This document shows, piece after piece, positions 30,461 to 39,059 of a stretch of 64,000 nt of DNA. The translations under genes were made by a program, and so were the position numbers. The notes beneath the pieces were generated by a model that was not told the origin of the DNA, searched no databases, and was given only the letters and a program-made list of their open reading frames with translations. The stretch covers positions 186,001-250,000 of the forward strand of contig CALOBW010000020.1 in assembly GCA_942491525.1 (NCBI GenBank), in the 5' to 3' direction. Source of the stretch: CAYWBU01 sp942491525. Its GTDB lineage: Bacteria > Desulfobacterota > Desulfomonilia > UBA1062. The first letter of the stretch is position 1. Every line of letters begins with the position of its first letter.

Positions 30461-33154
30461 TCAAACCTGCGCCCCGCCGTCCAGGGCACTGCGCACCACC
30501 CTGGCTATCATCTGCTTGCTGAAAGGCTTATCCATGGTGGCGCAGAAATCATCGCCGACCTCATCCATCACCAGACCGCTAAAGCCTGAAAAGAGCACAA
30601 TCGGGATATCCGGCCGCACCTGGTGAACCTCACTGGCAAGCTCCCTGCCATTCATCTTAGGCATCATATAATCCGTAATTATCAGATCAAAACTATCCGG
30701 CTCTGTCCTAAAGAGCTCAAGCGCGTGCACACTATTGGTCGAGGTTGTCACAGAGTATCCCAGCTGCTCAAGCTGCTGCATACTGACCTCGATCACCTCA
30801 CGCTCATCATCAACCAGCAGAATACGCTCACTGCCGACCGGGACCCCGCCCGAGCGCTCCGCCTGAGCATCCTCCCTACTCTGCACCGCATGCAGATAGA
30901 CGCAGAACTCAGTTCCCTGCTCAGGACTGCTCTGCACCAGCACGTGCCCGCCCATACCATCCACAATGCCATAGACCACGGCCAACCCCATGCCGGTGCC
31001 GTCATCTTTGGTGGTAAAATAGGGATCAAAGATGCGCTCCATATTTTCAGATGCGATGCCGCAGCCGCTGTCCCTGACACTCAGCACAAGATATCCATCA
31101 TGTGATGATGAACGATCCGCAGCGGCACGCTTCAGGCTGACGGCCAGCCTACCACCCTGCCCCTCCATGGCGTGCATAGCATTGGTGACGAGGTTCATAA
31201 TCAGCTGATGAATCTGCGTCGGATCGCCCATCACATAGCCGGCCTCACCGTCCAGATCCTGCTGGATCTCAATATTGGAAGGCAGTGTAGCCCGCATCAT
31301 CTTAAGAACCTCCTTAACAATCGGCGCGATATTCAGCGGCTTTTTCTGGGGTTCAACTTCACGGGTAAAGGTCAAAATCTGATTGACCAGCTCCTTGGCC
31401 CTCTGCCCTGAGTTGTAGATATGGGTCACACTCGAATGGCACTCGCCGCTCTCCATGGCCAGCTCCGCATAACCCAGGATCGAGGTCAGGATATTGTTGA
31501 AATCGTGGGCGATACCGCCGGCCAGGGTCCCGAGAGCCTCCATCTTGCGAGACTGCCGCAGCTTCAGCTCCACCTTCTGTTTTTCAAGCTCAAGCCGGCG
31601 ATGCTCCTCAACTTCATAGCGCAGGGCCTCATTGATTTTCTGCAGCTCGGCCGTGCGTTCATTAACCCGCAGCTCCAATGTTTCGCGGGCCTGAGCCACC
31701 TCCCTCTCCGCCAGAGTGCGCAGCGTCACATCATCAAAGACACAGATGATCTCTCCGCCGGGCAGCAGACAGACATAATTCTCGATATAACGGGCATCCA
31801 CCTCCTCGCGATTGAAGACAAACGGCGCAAACTCCGCTTCACCGGTCCGCCAGACCCGTTCAAAAACTTTCATCAATTCACTCTCACGGGCCGGCTCAAA
31901 AACTTCACGCAGTTCGCGACCCAGCACATCATGTTTGGAAAGGGTGCTGATACTCTCCGCTGCAGCATTAAAATCCTGAAAGATAAACTTGATCTCCCGG
32001 CCATCCTCAACATTATAGATCGCCACCCCGTTGCGCATGCAGTTAAACAGCTCTCTGAAACGCGCCTCACTGCGGCTAAGCTCAGCCTCGGTCAACAGCT
32101 TGCTGCTGTCACCGCGGGCCATCAGCAAGGTCAGCAGGCCGAGCAGCAACAACAACCCCCCGGCGCTGCAGCCCACAGCCGTCCTGAAGCTCCGCGTGAC
32201 TGCCGTCAGCTGCAGCGGCGACACAAAGGAGACCAGCTTCCAATAATAGTCGCGACCGATCAGTGACTGAGTCGTACTGCCCGCCACCAGATCAAATCCA
32301 CTGCTGGAATGCATCTCGCCCTGCAGGGGGTAGATGGTGGCAAAGCTAAACAGAGCGCCATCAAGAAGCTCCTGGCCACGCTCGGCGGCATTGATTACTT
32401 CCCAGGCCTCCATGAACTGATACTGGAAACGACTGGCGCTGCGCTCATCAAGCATAAAGCCCCACTCATCCTCAGCCTGAAGACCCTTAAGCCAGTAGCC
32501 AGCCGCATTCAACAGCACAAGACGTCCCGACGCGGAGATCTCATCCAGCCGCGCCAGAAGTTGCTGCGCCAGATAATTGATTATGACAACCCCTACAATC
32601 TGACCGTCATCATCCCAGATGGGCATGCCGAAACGAATCATGGGCTTGTAGGGAACTTCAATCCGGCCATGCTCGATATTCAGATCCAGGGGCGACATGT
32701 AGATCCCCTGCCCGCTGATCGTATCCTGGAAGTAGTACCGCTGCGCCTTGTTCTGCAAATCTTCAGCGGCCACGGCCCAGGGCAGCCCATCCGCATTGTT
32801 AACGCGCACCACCTCCATACCGCTGGCATCCAGCAACCTGACCTGATCGTAACTATTCCGCTCCCGGCTCAAGATCAGCATATCGCGCTCGACCTCGCGG
32901 CGCAGATGTTCATCTCTGGACTGCAGCACCTCCCCAGATTTGCCGGCAAGCAACTTAAGGTCGGTGATAACTGAGGCGATCTGGGCATCAATCAACAGCT
33001 GATGCTGCTTGAGCACGTTCCGCTCCTGGCTGCTGATAATCTGCAAACGGCTCTTGGCGTACTCACTGTAGATCAGCCACGATCCGCCTACAATCAGGAT
33101 CGACAGCGGAATGAACAGCGTCAGGAAACGTCTCGAAAGCGCACGACCAAGCAT
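30461..33154 (-). CDS. Hybrid sensor histidine kinase (Cache-PAS-HisKA-HATPase-REC)
   Basis: About 897 residues. A membrane helix near the start (FLTLFIPLSILIVGGSWLIY), a periplasmic double-Cache-like region including YYFQDTISGQGIYMSPLDLNIEHG and GMPIWDDDGQIVGVVIINY, a second helix (LLLLLGLLTLLM), a PAS domain, then HisKA with the phospho-His in AGGIAHDFNNILTSILGYAEL, HATPase (MNLVTNAMHAM; IFDPYFTTKDDGTGMGLAVVYGIV), and a C-terminal receiver with ILLVDDERE and Asp in LIITDYMMP. The start is uncertain: ATG 33154 lacks a strong ribosome site and a TTG at 33202 is also in frame. No response-regulator gene is adjacent. Confidence 0.92.
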   Translation of the reverse strand: MLGRALSRRFLTLFIPLSILIVGGSWLIYSEYAKSRLQIISSQERNVLKQHQLLIDAQIASVITDLKLLAGKSGEVLQSRDEHLRREVERDMLILSRERNSYDQVRLLDASGMEVVRVNNADGLPWAVAAEDLQNKAQRYYFQDTISGQGIYMSPLDLNIEHGRIEVPYKPMIRFGMPIWDDDGQIVGVVIINYLAQQLLARLDEISASGRLVLLNAAGYWLKGLQAEDEWGFMLDERSASRFQYQFMEAWEVINAAERGQELLDGALFSFATIYPLQGEMHSSSGFDLVAGSTTQSLIGRDYYWKLVSFVSPLQLTAVTRSFRTAVGCSAGGLLLLLGLLTLLMARGDSSKLLTEAELSRSEARFRELFNCMRNGVAIYNVEDGREIKFIFQDFNAAAESISTLSKHDVLGRELREVFEPARESELMKVFERVWRTGEAEFAPFVFNREEVDARYIENYVCLLPGGEIICVFDDVTLRTLAEREVAQARETLELRVNERTAELQKINEALRYEVEEHRRLELEKQKVELKLRQSRKMEALGTLAGGIAHDFNNILTSILGYAELAMESGECHSSVTHIYNSGQRAKELVNQILTFTREVEPQKKPLNIAPIVKEVLKMMRATLPSNIEIQQDLDGEAGYVMGDPTQIHQLIMNLVTNAMHAMEGQGGRLAVSLKRAAADRSSSHDGYLVLSVRDSGCGIASENMERIFDPYFTTKDDGTGMGLAVVYGIVDGMGGHVLVQSSPEQGTEFCVYLHAVQSREDAQAERSGGVPVGSERILLVDDEREVIEVSMQQLEQLGYSVTTSTNSVHALELFRTEPDSFDLIITDYMMPKMNGRELASEVHQVRPDIPIVLFSGFSGLVMDEVGDDFCATMDKPFSKQMIARVVRSALDGGAQV

Positions 33155-33275
33155 GCACCAAAAGATAAGACCGACCCTCAGATTGGCAACACCTGAGTGC
33201 AATCAAATCAGCACGCCCCCTTGATTCTAAAATGCAGCATTTTATATTGAGCACATTACAGTCAGGGAGGTTTCC

Positions 33276-33890
33276 ATGTTAAAAGTCAGAGTAGTCTTTT
33301 ACAGCATGTATGGTCATGTCTACCAGCTGGCCGAAGCCGTCGCCGAGGGCGTGCGTCAAATTCCGGATGCCAAAGCGGAGCTCTTCCAGGTTCCCGAGCT
33401 GGTTCCACAGGACATCCTGATTCAGAGCGGCGCCCAGACGGCCCGCGAACGCTTCGCCCATATACCGATTGCCGAGCCGTCCACCCTGAGCGGCGCCGAC
33501 GCCCTGATCTTCGGCACCCCCACGCGCTTCGGCAACATGGCCGCCCAGATGCGCAACTTCCTCGACCAGACCTCGTCGCTCTGGCAGAACGGCGAACTGG
33601 TCGGCAAGGTGGGCAGCGTCTTCGTCAGCACCGCCACCCAGCATGGCGGCCAGGAGACCACCATCAGCAGCTTCCACACCACCCTCTTCCACCACGGCAT
33701 GGTCATTGTGGGCGTGCCCTACGCTGAGGCGCGCCTGATGAACATGGATGAGATCAGCGGCGGCACCCCCTACGGCGCCACCACCCTGGCCGGCACCGAC
33801 GGCTCGCGCCAGCCCAGCCAGAACGAGCTGGCCATTGCGCGTTTCCAGGGGCAGCATGTGGCCACAATTGCCAAAAAATTAGCCAGTTGA
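33276..33890 (+). CDS. wrbA: NAD(P)H:quinone oxidoreductase WrbA
   Basis: 204 residues, typical WrbA length: VVFYSMYGHVYQLAEAVAEG (flavodoxin FMN loop), ADALIFGTPTRFGNMAAQMRNFLDQT, VFVSTATQHGGQETTI and GVPYAEARL, then GGTPYGATTLAGTDGSRQPS. It reduces quinones by two electrons, avoiding semiquinones. AGGGAGG sets the start. Stands alone. Confidence 0.96.
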   Translation: MLKVRVVFYSMYGHVYQLAEAVAEGVRQIPDAKAELFQVPELVPQDILIQSGAQTARERFAHIPIAEPSTLSGADALIFGTPTRFGNMAAQMRNFLDQTSSLWQNGELVGKVGSVFVSTATQHGGQETTISSFHTTLFHHGMVIVGVPYAEARLMNMDEISGGTPYGATTLAGTDGSRQPSQNELAIARFQGQHVATIAKKLAS

Positions 33891-33944
33891 CACAGCTGCC
33901 AGGTGCGGTATTACTGAGCAATCAAAGTATCGAAGGAATATCGC

Positions 33945-34892
33945 ATGTCAAACAAAGTATTTATCGACGGCCAGGCCGGCACCACCGGCCTTCTGATATA
34001 TGAACGCCTCAAGGACCGCCAGGATATCGAACTGCTCGAAATCCCGGCGGCCGAGCGCAAAAACATGCAGGTCAAGCGCCAGTACCTGAACGACGCCGAC
34101 CTGGTGATCCTCTGCCTACCCGACGAGGCCGCCATCGAGTCGGTCTCCATGATTGATAATGCTGAGACAAAGGTGATTGACGCCTCCACGGCGCACCGCA
34201 CCGCCGAGGGCTGGGTCTACGGTCTGCCCGAGCTCAACCCGGGCCAGCGCGAGCTGATCAGGAACTCGAAGCGCATCTCCAACCCGGGCTGCTACCCCAC
34301 CGGGCTGGTGCTGGCCCTCAACCCGCTCACCAGCAGCGGCCTGGTGCCGGCCGACTACCCCATCACCGTGCACGCCTTCAGCGGCTACAGCGGCGGCGGC
34401 AACAAGCTGATCGATGCTTACGAAAACCACAGCGGCAGCCAGGAGGAGATTGCGGCGCGCCCCTACGCCCTGAACCTCAACCAGAAGCATGTGCCCGAGA
34501 TGCAGAAGTGGACCGGTCTTAAAAATCCGCCCATCTTCGCCCCCGCGGTCGGCAACTACTACAAAGGCATGCTGGTCTGCACCCCGCTGCACATCAACAT
34601 GCTGAGCCGCAAAGTCTCCCCCGAGGATGTCTGGCAAATTTTGAGCGACTACTATGCGGGCGAGACCTTCGTCAAGGTCATGCCCTTCAATGACAGCAGC
34701 TACATGGAGGGAGCCTTCCTCTCTCCCCTGGCCTGCAACGACACCAATCTGGTCGAGCTCTTCGTCTTCGGCAATGCCGACCACATCAACCTGGTGGCCC
34801 GTCTCGACAACCTCGGCAAGGGTTCATCCGGCGCCGCCGTCCAGAGCCTCAACATCCTGCTGGGGCTGGACGAGACCACCGGCCTGATATGA
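33945..34892 (+). CDS. argC: N-acetyl-gamma-glutamyl-phosphate reductase ArgC (short type)
   Basis: 315 residues, the shorter ArgC class (as in many proteobacteria and fungi). FIDGQAGTTGLLIYERL is the NADP-binding start, ISNPGCYPTGLVLAL holds the catalytic Cys, and VHAFSGYSGGGNKLIDAYE is a family hallmark. Third step of arginine synthesis. AAGGA precedes the ATG. The LysE-type exporter gene overlaps its stop (ATGA), giving a biosynthesis-export pair. Confidence 0.95.
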   Translation: MSNKVFIDGQAGTTGLLIYERLKDRQDIELLEIPAAERKNMQVKRQYLNDADLVILCLPDEAAIESVSMIDNAETKVIDASTAHRTAEGWVYGLPELNPGQRELIRNSKRISNPGCYPTGLVLALNPLTSSGLVPADYPITVHAFSGYSGGGNKLIDAYENHSGSQEEIAARPYALNLNQKHVPEMQKWTGLKNPPIFAPAVGNYYKGMLVCTPLHINMLSRKVSPEDVWQILSDYYAGETFVKVMPFNDSSYMEGAFLSPLACNDTNLVELFVFGNADHINLVARLDNLGKGSSGAAVQSLNILLGLDETTGLI

Positions 34893-35506
34893 CCAACCTG
34901 CTGCTCTTTGCCGGAGCCTCGATCGTGCTGGCCTTTACGCCCGGGCCTGACATCATCTATGTCATGACCCGCGGCATCGCCCAGGGGCGCAGGGCGGCCC
35001 TGGCCGCCGCCGCCGGCTTCAGCCTGGGAAACATTGTGCACACCAGCTTCGCCGCCCTGGGAATCTCGGCCATCCTGGCCTCATCCGCCCAGGCCTTCCT
35101 GATAATCAAGATCCTGGGTGCCGGCTACCTGATCTATCTGGGCATCAAGATGCTGCGCGCCGGCAACGGCATCGATATGCAGCAGGAGGATGAACAGAAG
35201 AAGCCGGCCAGAATCTTCGGCCAGAGCATCATCGCCAACATCCTCAATCCCAAGGTGGCCATCTTCTTCCTGGCCTTCTTCCCCCAGTTCACTGACCCAG
35301 AGATGGGCAGCGTGCCCCTGCAGATGCTGACTCTGGGCCTGGTCTTCATCGCCATCACCTTTGTCTGCTTCTCAACTGTGGGCCTGGCCGCCGGCCAGAT
35401 CGGCCACCTGCTGCAGGCCAGAACAAATCTGAGCCGCCGCATCAACCAGCTGGCCGGCTCTGTGCTGATTGCCCTTGGTCTGAGCCTGGCCTGGGCTAAA
35501 AATTAG
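34889..35506 (+). CDS. LysE/RhtB-family amino acid exporter
   Basis: 205 residues, about six membrane helices, with the family motif FTPGPDIIYVMTRGIAQGRRAALAAAAGFSLG (quoted as FTPGPDIIYVMTRGIAQG) and GAGYLIYLGIKMLR, and the internal NPKVAIFFLAFFPQF. Exports amino acids or derivatives; coupling to argC suggests arginine-related cargo, but substrate is not fixed by sequence. Confidence 0.93.
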   Translation: MTNLLLFAGASIVLAFTPGPDIIYVMTRGIAQGRRAALAAAAGFSLGNIVHTSFAALGISAILASSAQAFLIIKILGAGYLIYLGIKMLRAGNGIDMQQEDEQKKPARIFGQSIIANILNPKVAIFFLAFFPQFTDPEMGSVPLQMLTLGLVFIAITFVCFSTVGLAAGQIGHLLQARTNLSRRINQLAGSVLIALGLSLAWAKN

Positions 35507-35515
35507 GAGGTAAAT

Positions 35516-35758
35516 ATGGATCTGAATCAGATCACTGAGATCTTCAAATGGATGACCATCATCAACTTTGCCCTCTTCCTCTTCAGCGCCCTGCTGACCA
35601 TCAGCATCAAAGATTTTGTCGCCCGCATGCACGGCAGATTCTACGGCATCAGCGAGGAGAAGGTCATGGAGGCCATCTACGGCTACTTCGGCACCTATAA
35701 GATCGCCATCATCCTGTTCAACCTTGTGCCCTATATCGCGCTGCTGATTGTTGGATGA
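35516..35758 (+). CDS. DUF6868 family small membrane protein
   Basis: 80 residues with two hydrophobic segments (INFALFLFSALLTISI and IAIILFNLVPYIALLIVG) around FVARMHGRFYGISEEKVMEAIYGYFGTYK. Length and layout match DUF6868 as I recall it. AGGAGG precedes it. The stop overlaps the VanZ start (ATGA). Confidence 0.8.
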   Translation: MDLNQITEIFKWMTIINFALFLFSALLTISIKDFVARMHGRFYGISEEKVMEAIYGYFGTYKIAIILFNLVPYIALLIVG

Positions 35759-36126
35759 GCCGGCTGCTTGATCTCATCAAAGCATACTGGATTGCACTGA
35801 CTGCGCTGACCTTAGCTGCCATAACATTTCTGTCGCTCTGGCCCCTGCCGGAACTGCCGCCTGTGCCCGGCAGCGACAAGACCCACCACTTCATCGCCTA
35901 TGCCATCCTGATGCTGCCGACAGCTTTGCGCAAACCGCAGAAGTGGCCCCTGATTGCCTTGAGCTTTGTGGCCTACAGCGGCGCCATCGAACTGATCCAG
36001 CCCTATGTCAACCGCTACGGCGAGTGGCTGGATATGCTGGCCAATACAGGTGGGATCTTGTGCGGCTTTGTTATGGCGGAACTGCTCACATTACGTTCTT
36101 CATTTGGATCAGAAAGGACGCGGTAA
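35755..36126 (+). CDS. VanZ-like membrane protein
   Basis: 123 residues with 3-4 membrane helices and VanZ-type segments TFLSLWPLPELPPVPGSDKTHHFIAYAILM and GAIELIQPYVNRYGEWLDMLANTGG (cited in part). VanZ-like proteins are poorly understood membrane proteins. The final residues (SSFGSERTR) contain the first copy of a 13-bp direct repeat that reappears at 36780; the neighbouring DNA is low-GC, so the end of this gene could mark an insertion boundary. Confidence 0.88.
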   Translation: MSRLLDLIKAYWIALTALTLAAITFLSLWPLPELPPVPGSDKTHHFIAYAILMLPTALRKPQKWPLIALSFVAYSGAIELIQPYVNRYGEWLDMLANTGGILCGFVMAELLTLRSSFGSERTR

Positions 36127-36792
36127 AGAATTGACACCAGGAATGCTTTGCTCGATAGAATATAGATAGCAGTTATGTGCACTTCTTTTGTGATGAATAA
36201 TTTGATTTAAATCAAAGAAAGTCGGCATGAAATATATCCGACTATCAGGACTAAACATGGGATGGATAGCAAAACTATTTGGTGCAGCATCGAAAGATGA
36301 ACTTGAAGGTCTCACCCTTGATCATAGTTGTTCGAACTGGATGATTGGTGAAACGAAAGATCTTCCTAAAGTGCTTAATGCATTGCATTACATAGTCGGG
36401 GAAAATGCTGCAATATTCATTGAAGGGTGTAATGCCAAAGGTGATTTGAAGCAGTTTATCGACGATATTGCGATCCCAGAGAAAGAGCATATTGCCAGAG
36501 GTACAGTCTGGCCAAAGCAACATGTGGTCCATTTGCCTGCGACCAAACAAAATATTGAACGTTTATCAGAGTTCAGTAAAGACGTTTCTCCACTCCAAAT
36601 AGCAACTCATTTCCATGTCTATGAAGATAGTAACGTTATCATTGAGTGGTATGATGCATTTACAACCAATATATTTATATCAAAGAGCATTCCTGAAGAA
36701 AATGTTAGGAATTTCGCGGAGGCTCTTGGAGTAAAATATGAGGATGAAGGCGAAAGATAAGATATGAATGATACAGAAATCATTTGGATCAG
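36100..36792. repeat. Low-GC segment bounded by 13-bp direct repeats
   Basis: TCATTTGGATCAG occurs at 36100-36112 (end of the VanZ gene) and again at 36780-36792, bracketing a gene whose base composition is clearly more AT-rich than the window. The repeats could be a target duplication or attachment site; no integrase or transposase is present. Confidence 0.45.
36227..36760 (+). CDS. Hypothetical low-GC gene
   Basis: 177 residues, no signal peptide or clear membrane helix (MGWIAKLFGAAS is amphipathic). No family recognised. The ORF is continuous, has a promoter-like TTGACA (36131-36136) with TAGAAT at a long 19-base spacing, and uses AT-rich codons (Lys AAA, Ile ATA/ATT) unlike its neighbours, pointing to horizontal acquisition. 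Alternative starts: ATG 36227 or the internal ATG at 36257 (MGWIAKLF). The ribosome site is weak (AAAGAAAG). Confidence 0.6.
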   Translation: MKYIRLSGLNMGWIAKLFGAASKDELEGLTLDHSCSNWMIGETKDLPKVLNALHYIVGENAAIFIEGCNAKGDLKQFIDDIAIPEKEHIARGTVWPKQHVVHLPATKQNIERLSEFSKDVSPLQIATHFHVYEDSNVIIEWYDAFTTNIFISKSIPEENVRNFAEALGVKYEDEGER

Positions 36793-36829
36793 CATGACTG
36801 AAATGTCATTGCTGGTAGATGTTCTATGA
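36764..36829 (+). CDS. Short open reading frame (21 codons) ahead of a membrane protein gene
   Basis: ATG at 36764 runs to TGA at 36827-36829, overlapping the next start as ATGA, with GATAAGAT upstream. The peptide begins MNDTEIIWISMTEM. It may be a translational-coupling leader or a decayed remnant; the second 13-bp repeat lies inside it. Confidence 0.35.
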   Translation: MNDTEIIWISMTEMSLLVDVL

Positions 36830-37323
36830 AGAAATATGGCGCGATCATTGTTTTAATATGTGTCCTCATGACAGGCATTATTGTCTTATTAATGCCAACT
36901 TCATGGCCGTCTAAATCAGACGTAGATGAAATTATAACTCAATTGCGCTTGGAGTCGGATTATGAAAGACGGGTCTTACTAACAAAAGGACTATTAGATA
37001 GACTATGCAAAGCCATGACATATGAAGATAATAACGATATCTTGCATTATGCGTTTGACGGTATAAAAACTCATTTTTTAACCGAAAAAGATGTCGCAAT
37101 TTTAGAGGGAATGGACCGTTCGATAATGGATGGCGGTTTCGCCAACAATCTATCTAATTTATATTATGACCTCAAATCTGAACCTCTATTTATTGCAAGG
37201 TATAGAGAAAACCCCATTGCTCAAAAATCGCTAGCTCGGTGTGTTGGTCTCGGATGGTCTGATGTTGATTATTATGAAGTAATCGGGAAAGAATCCAAGC
37301 AGACTAGAACTGCTAAGCCATAG
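36826..37323 (+). CDS. Hypothetical membrane-anchored low-GC gene
   Basis: 165 residues: an N-terminal membrane helix or signal (GAIIVLICVLMTGIIVLLM), then a soluble helical domain with no known motif (ITQLRLESDYERRVLLTKGLLDRLC and FLTEKDVAILEGMDRS). AT-rich codon use matches the 36227 gene and contrasts with the rest of the window, so the pair was probably acquired together. No family recognised. Confidence 0.6.
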   Translation: MKKYGAIIVLICVLMTGIIVLLMPTSWPSKSDVDEIITQLRLESDYERRVLLTKGLLDRLCKAMTYEDNNDILHYAFDGIKTHFLTEKDVAILEGMDRSIMDGGFANNLSNLYYDLKSEPLFIARYRENPIAQKSLARCVGLGWSDVDYYEVIGKESKQTRTAKP

Positions 37324-37341
37324 CGTTTTGTAGTGCATATA

Positions 37342-37516
37342 ACTAGCCATTACCTACACTTTCAAAAACAACATATCTATTCCCGACGGGTGCCACGGGC
37401 CAAGACAAGCATCTCGATTATCTAGCTTGACGTCTTGCCCGTGCTTTCAACCCACACTGGCAAGCTGCGCTTGGCCAGTGGCACCCATATATTCTTTGAC
37501 TAGCCATCACCTACAC
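37342..37516. repeat. Nested inverted-repeat element flanked by 18-bp direct repeats
   Basis: Direct repeats ACTAGCCATTACCTACAC (37342-37359) and ACTAGCCATCACCTACAC (37499-37516) differ at one position. Between them, 37388-37486 has terminal inverted repeats GGGTGCCAC/GTGGCACCC enclosing two further hairpins: CACGGGC-(C)-AAGAC with GTCTTGCCCGTG (37394-37443), and CACTGGCAAGC with GCTT(G)GCCAGTG (37455-37480). The RNA or DNA could fold as a three-way junction. This fits a non-autonomous mobile or REP-like repeat. No gene is seen in 37324-37547. Confidence 0.6.
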
Positions 37517-37547
37517 CACCCAAAATCGGCGCAACAATTCTAGCCTC

Positions 37548-38066
37548 TCATTTCCGGTAGAGATAGACCCTGGAGCGGTAGATGTCCTTCAGCTGCAGCA
37601 CCCGGACCGGTTCCCAGCCCGGCAGGGCAAAGGTGTTCGATATGATGTAGCATCCTTCGCGAAGCTCTGTCTTAAATTTTGAAGCCAGCCTCTGCATGCT
37701 CACGGTCTCGGTATAACAGTAGACCAGTTCGGCATCGCTCAGATCAGTCTCATAGATATTCCGGCGCAGATATTTCAGGTTCGGTCTAACTCTCAGGCGG
37801 GCGCAGCTGATGGGGATGGGTGAGATCTCGATGGCTTGCACCTCAGCCTCCGGAAAGAGCTCCGCCAGTTTCACCGCCACCGTACCCCAGCCGCTGCCGA
37901 GTTCATAGATGCGCTTGACCGGCAGCTCTGCAAACTGATCCAGACCCCGCAGAAGGTGTCTGTTAGATGGCATGGGCGTGATGCCATAGCGCACGGAGTA
38001 GGCCGCAACCAGGATCAGCACCATCAGGGCCAGCAGCAAAAAAAACAAATAGAGCAGATCAAACAT
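37548..38066 (-). CDS. Membrane-anchored class I SAM-dependent methyltransferase-like protein
   Basis: 172 residues. N-terminal membrane helix (LLYLFFLLLALMVLILVAAYSV), then a Rossmann methyltransferase core: IYELGSGWGTVAVKLAEL (motif I), VQAIEISPIPISCARLR, and LVYCYTE in place of motif IV. Target unknown. GGGGAG precedes the ATG. Compact for the class; the C-terminal strands are short. Divergent from arfB with 56 bases between. Confidence 0.8.
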   Translation of the reverse strand: MFDLLYLFFLLLALMVLILVAAYSVRYGITPMPSNRHLLRGLDQFAELPVKRIYELGSGWGTVAVKLAELFPEAEVQAIEISPIPISCARLRVRPNLKYLRRNIYETDLSDAELVYCYTETVSMQRLASKFKTELREGCYIISNTFALPGWEPVRVLQLKDIYRSRVYLYRK

Positions 38067-38122
38067 TTAAGCTCCCCATTAACCCTTTGACCTTTAAACC
38101 ATTTATATCTATTACCATCTCC

Positions 38123-38518
38123 ATGATCAGGGTTACAGAGCAGATTTACATCGATGAGGCCGACCTGCAGGAGAGCTTCATCCACAGCGGCGGCCCCGGC
38201 GGCCAGAACGTCAACAAGGTGGCCACGGCCGTCCAGCTGCGCTTTGACATCAGCCACCTGCCGACAGATGTGCGCCTGCGCCTGGCCGGCCGGGCCAGCA
38301 GCCGCGGCGAGCTGATCATCACGGCCCGCAACCACCGCACCCGCGAGCGCAACCGCGAAGAGGCCCGCGCGCGCCTGATCGAGATCATCCGCCTGGCCAG
38401 CATCCGCCCCAAACAGCGCCGCGCCACCCGTCCCAGCCTGGCATCCAAACGCAAACGGCTGGAGGGCAAGAAGAAACATGCCGAAAAAAAACAGCGCAGA
38501 AAAATCATGCGCGACTGA
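38123..38518 (+). CDS. arfB: Peptidyl-tRNA hydrolase ArfB (YaeJ)
   Basis: About 131 residues. HSGGPGGQNVNKVATAVQLRFD holds the GGQ catalytic motif that hydrolyses peptidyl-tRNA on stalled ribosomes; the C-terminal tail is strongly basic (ASKRKRLEGKKKHAEKKQRRKI) as ArfB needs to enter the mRNA channel. I chose ATG 38123 (MIRVTEQI), the family's usual start; an upstream in-frame ATG at 38087 is also possible. Confidence 0.93.
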   Translation: MIRVTEQIYIDEADLQESFIHSGGPGGQNVNKVATAVQLRFDISHLPTDVRLRLAGRASSRGELIITARNHRTRERNREEARARLIEIIRLASIRPKQRRATRPSLASKRKRLEGKKKHAEKKQRRKIMRD

Positions 38519-38582
38519 TTGCATCCTTGAATTAAGCCCCCAGAATCTTTATCATGAATTTATCTTTTGAATGGAGGTTGTT

Positions 38583-39053
38583 ATGCAAAGATTTACCGAA
38601 CGCGGAATGTTGATTATCCCCAACCCGACTGTCAAAGAGGTTGATAAATACAGCAAAGCCCTGGTTATCGGCAAAGCATACTGCCACAACGGCCACGACC
38701 TGATTGATCAAAACTCATCCTTCAACGGCCACCCGGGCATCCGGCTCAAAGTGATCAAGGATGATAAGGAGGGCGTTGTGATCCTGAGCCCCTTCTACGG
38801 CGACAACACCCGCGTCACCTGCGACGTTCAGCTGCAGCAGGGCGACCACGTCAAGCTCTGTTGCCCGACCTGCGGTGAGCCGCTGCCCACCTACTCGCCC
38901 TGCGAATGCGACGGCCACCTGGTCTGCTTCTTTCCGACCCCGGTCAAAGATTTCGCCAACTCCATCGGCATCTGCGACGTGATCGACTGCTACGCGTCCC
39001 AGATCATGATCAACAATGAGGTCTACACCGTCTCCATGATCGAATCTTTCTGA
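38583..39053 (+). CDS. Conserved small protein with zinc-type cysteines, unknown
   Basis: About 156 residues, no signal peptide. Contains a CxxC pair in KLCCPTCGEPLPTYSPCECDGHLVCFF, suggesting zinc or Fe-S binding, and GKAYCHNGHDLID earlier, another Cys/His cluster. GGAGG at 38573-38577 favours the ATG at 38583 over 38571. I do not recognise the family. It lies 6 bases before the AlkD-like gene. Confidence 0.65.
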   Translation: MQRFTERGMLIIPNPTVKEVDKYSKALVIGKAYCHNGHDLIDQNSSFNGHPGIRLKVIKDDKEGVVILSPFYGDNTRVTCDVQLQQGDHVKLCCPTCGEPLPTYSPCECDGHLVCFFPTPVKDFANSIGICDVIDCYASQIMINNEVYTVSMIESF

Positions 39054-39059
39054 GCGCCA

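Noticed and set aside
37388..37486. CRISPR-like or tRNA-like structure
   Set aside because: The palindromic arms resemble a cloverleaf but there is no repeat-spacer series, and no T-loop or CCA/acceptor sequence typical of tRNA.
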